Origin: Jingyaoa shaoxingensis
GTDB taxonomy: Bacteria; Bacillota; Clostridia; Lachnospirales; Lachnospiraceae
NCBI RefSeq assembly: GCF_014385005.1
Contig: NZ_JACRSZ010000001.1
Location: 496,001-560,000, forward strand
Direction of reading: 5' to 3'
Length of the DNA: 64,000 nt
This document shows positions 61,788-64,000 of the stretch, piece by piece. The translations under genes and the position numbers were made by a program. How positions within the stretch are numbered: position 1 is the stretch's first letter; the number at the start of each line of letters is the position of its first letter. Below the pieces are notes generated by a model, which had not been told where the DNA came from, did not search any database, and saw nothing but the letters and a program-made list of their open reading frames with translations.

Positions 61788-63851
61788 TCACGGGAGGTTG
61801 GATAATGGTTTGTTCAGTTCCTCTGTACCCGGTAAAACAAATCGTCCATCTTCTATAATAACAGTCTCACGGCCCTCCTCATCCAGCACAGCAAGGCGTC
61901 CCAGTTCCTTATATGGAATGGTGATATCTGTGTGGCATCCAAAATAGGCCTTTGACAGATCTTCTTTTCTCAGAATCGATACCTCATTGTCTCTGGCAAT
62001 GATCTCTTTTCCATCTGGGTTAAATACCGGAGTATCCTCTGACCAGCTGTAACAGGTATCTCCCACTGCAAAATGTGGACCCATCTTCTCTGCAATCAAA
62101 ATCGGAAGTTTATCACCGATTCCATACTTTTCTGCCATTACATACGCAGTCGTATTGGTACCAATGGCAAACTCTCCCATTGGCAGTGTATCATGATGAT
62201 ACAGCACATTTTCTCTGACGTATTTTCTGTTTTCTTCTTCTGTTTTAAAGTTACTGCAGGTGTAATCAGCAATCATACCATCTTTAAAAGTAATCTCCAG
62301 ATTCTCGTAACGCAGTTCATTCAGATACACTTCGCTGACATGAAGCACACCGTTGGTTCCTGCCAGACGAGGTGATGTAAAGACTTCTCCCACAGGAATG
62401 TTCACATCTGCCACACAGTTTTCAAAGATTGTTTCTTTCTCCGAGTTTCTCAGATCGATCAGGCTGACAGTCAGATCTGTTTTGTTCACGCCTTTTCCCT
62501 GAATATGGACTTTTTTGCCACGATCCAATGCATTGATGATAGTCTGCTGAATTCTCTGATATAACTGATAATCCAGTGTATTGATCTTCACAGTCTCTGC
62601 AAAAATCTCTTCGAACTTCTCTCCGATCTCCGGAACCGGGAATGCGATAATCGTAAAGCTGCGTTCTTCACCAATAATATAACGGTTTGTGATCTGTGCC
62701 GTCTCATTGGCAATCTCTACAGACAGCTTCTGTTGTTTTTCTGACAGCCGGTATGCAGCTTCTTTGTTCACCGGTACAAACGGTACTTCACCAAAGGTCT
62801 CTATACAGGCAGGTCCCGCATGAGTATTGGCAAGTTCTTTATATTCTTCATAGGCACTTCGCAGAACCCCCAGCTTACGCTCCATAAAAGCACGGTCCAG
62901 ATAGATTGCCGCATCTCCCTTATGGTCATACTCAAACTGCTTGTTCGGAATCGCTCCGTAATAACCGATGCGTATGTGTTCTCTCTTATTAATACTGTTC
63001 ACCGCACTGCGGTAAATCGCCGGTTTCAGCCCCATCTGTGCAAAGTTCTCAATGGCTTTGCGAATAATCCGTTCAAATCCCAGAATATAGCGGATATTGA
63101 CCGTTTTCTTTTTGGACAGATCCTTGTTTCCCAGTACGAATCCCATACGGTATCCTTCGGTATAGACTGAAGCGATCCGGTCGATCTCTTCCTGTGGAAG
63201 GCTGTTCAGGAAACGAGCCGTATCCACAATACTGTCTGTTATATATTCTCCGTACTTATACAGGTATCGCAGGTCACTCAGATCCTCTTCCATAATGATT
63301 CTGGCAGCAAAATCCAGTGACGGATCGACAGCCTCACGAATACGGTAAGTAATCGTCTGATCACTGTAATCACTGACATACCAGTATACAATCTGCTGGA
63401 TCTGCCGGTAAGTCGGCAGTTCCTCTTCTTCAAAGCAGTTATATACTTCAATAAAAAGCTCACACAGGATCAGAATGTCTTCCCATCTCTGCTCAAAAGC
63501 AAAAACGATCAAACCACGGATCTCTGTATACAGGAACGACAGAATTCTTCCATGCACTTCTCCCAGTTCCTTCACTGCATACTCTGGATTACCAAAACAG
63601 GTTTCATACTGTACCGGCAGGATATCTGCATAGATACTTTCATTGCACCGCTGCCATTCTTCCAGTGACCACTGCTGTGTCTCATGCTTTCCTATCTGTT
63701 CTGCCAGATTCAGCATCTGTACAATAAACAGTGCCTCCTCACGGAAATATCGTCCGTAGGGAGCCGGAACACTGGTTTCTCCTGCAATCTCGCTGATCCG
63801 CTCAGACGCCAGTTCCATTCTTTCTTTTTTAATCTCATCAATCTGCTGCAT
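61788..63851 (-). CDS. M29-family aminopeptidase with long N-terminal extension
   Basis: A 687-residue protein. The C-terminal part (about 330-687) has M29 motifs: 'VPVGEVFTSPRLAGTNG' (region 'NIPVGEVFTSP'), 'HVSEVYLNE', 'MGEFAIGTNTTAYV', 'EKMGPHFAVGDTCYSW' and 'CHTDITIPYKEL', giving the Glu/His/Asp metal site. The first 320 residues are helical and not recognised; typical M29 enzymes have about 400 residues. ATG at 63851 with AAGGAG upstream is preferred over the frame opening at 63914. It probably trims N-terminal residues from peptides in the cytoplasm. Confidence 0.85.
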   Translation of the reverse strand: MQQIDEIKKERMELASERISEIAGETSVPAPYGRYFREEALFIVQMLNLAEQIGKHETQQWSLEEWQRCNESIYADILPVQYETCFGNPEYAVKELGEVHGRILSFLYTEIRGLIVFAFEQRWEDILILCELFIEVYNCFEEEELPTYRQIQQIVYWYVSDYSDQTITYRIREAVDPSLDFAARIIMEEDLSDLRYLYKYGEYITDSIVDTARFLNSLPQEEIDRIASVYTEGYRMGFVLGNKDLSKKKTVNIRYILGFERIIRKAIENFAQMGLKPAIYRSAVNSINKREHIRIGYYGAIPNKQFEYDHKGDAAIYLDRAFMERKLGVLRSAYEEYKELANTHAGPACIETFGEVPFVPVNKEAAYRLSEKQQKLSVEIANETAQITNRYIIGEERSFTIIAFPVPEIGEKFEEIFAETVKINTLDYQLYQRIQQTIINALDRGKKVHIQGKGVNKTDLTVSLIDLRNSEKETIFENCVADVNIPVGEVFTSPRLAGTNGVLHVSEVYLNELRYENLEITFKDGMIADYTCSNFKTEEENRKYVRENVLYHHDTLPMGEFAIGTNTTAYVMAEKYGIGDKLPILIAEKMGPHFAVGDTCYSWSEDTPVFNPDGKEIIARDNEVSILRKEDLSKAYFGCHTDITIPYKELGRLAVLDEEGRETVIIEDGRFVLPGTEELNKPLSNLP

Positions 63852-63862
63852 ATTTTCTCTCC

Positions 63863-64000
63863 TTATGCTCCACCAAGTACTACTCCAAGCCATACGACAA
63901 ATACAATCCCGCACATGATGGATCCGATCTTCGGATATTTATATCTGATATTCTTTCCGGAAAAACTCTTCACACCAATGATAAATCCGACAAAAGCAAA
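63863..64000 (-). CDS. C-terminal end of a small membrane protein (5' part outside the window)
   Basis: The last 45 codons are visible, ending with TAA at 63863-63865. The segment has two hydrophobic stretches ('FAFVGFIIGVKSFSG', 'GSIMCGIVFVVWLGVVLGGA') separated by a basic loop, like the end of small DUF6142/DUF4190-type membrane proteins. The family cannot be named from this fragment. It lies 11 nt from the M29 gene start. Confidence 0.6.
   Translation of the reverse strand, partial: FAFVGFIIGVKSFSGKNIRYKYPKIGSIMCGIVFVVWLGVVLGGA

Overview
The window looks like a chromosomal segment of a gut Clostridia species, most likely a Lachnospiraceae member of the Blautia / Ruminococcus / Dorea kind. 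The reasons are moderate GC, strong AGGAGG-type ribosome binding sites, short intergenic gaps with U-tract hairpins, cobalamin riboswitches, a DUF6465 protein, PadR-HAAS (DUF1700) and PucR regulators, and many sugar and peptide ABC systems. This placement is inferred from gene content; no rRNA is present. Most genes lie on the minus strand. I see no phage, insertion sequence, CRISPR array or replication origin.

Layout: (a) 1-8500, a cobalamin-riboswitch operon: a type 1 periplasmic-binding-like protein, a complete Opp/Dpp/Nik-type ABC importer, a MATE exporter and a succinylglutamate desuccinylase/aspartoacylase-like protein cut by the window edge. (b) 8577-14930, a Big2-glycerophosphodiesterase, BioY with two BirA-like operators, a sucrose/beta-glucoside-type PTS IIBCA, an orphan CbbQ/MoxR-like ATPase and citrate synthase. 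(c) 15018-20123, an Rrf2 (CymR-like) regulator, a BtuFCD-type importer behind a second cobalamin riboswitch, and cysteine synthase. The Rrf2 gene and cysK share a near-identical 17-nt box over their -35 elements. (d) 20267-29954, an RpiR-controlled ketopentose operon (ribose-type ABC importer, ribulokinase, ribulose-5-P 4-epimerase, SIS isomerase, 3-epimerase), then a 6-phospho-3-hexuloisomerase and an SGNH hydrolase. (e) 30117-32142, a PadR / DUF1700 / DUF4097 envelope-stress-type operon on the plus strand. (f) 32222-41407, KDG kinase, MgtE behind a leader with a small upstream ORF and competing hairpins, a membrane HD-GYP/GGDEF protein with an endonuclease/exonuclease/phosphatase-fold partner, and a sulfite-reductase-like ferredoxin protein divergent from a LysR regulator. 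(g) 41416-45217, a HipA-like kinase with a DUF6465 gene, tRNA-Trp, a small unknown protein and a YjiH-type membrane protein. (h) 45258-52442, a divergent cluster of a URO-D-family methyltransferase, a GPH-type carrier, PucR and LysR regulators and an old-yellow-enzyme-type oxidoreductase. (i) 52480-64000, RadA, a GntR-ClpC operon, a cadherin-like membrane protein with a Gln-rich tail, purEMND, an N-terminally extended M29 aminopeptidase and the end of a membrane protein.

Corrinoids recur: two cobalamin riboswitches drive two different import systems, and a third locus encodes a URO-D-family protein of the kind often used in corrinoid methyl transfer. The most unusual items are the riboswitch-controlled Opp-MATE-acylase operon, the leader-peptide attenuator of mgtE, and the URO-D/OYE cluster.
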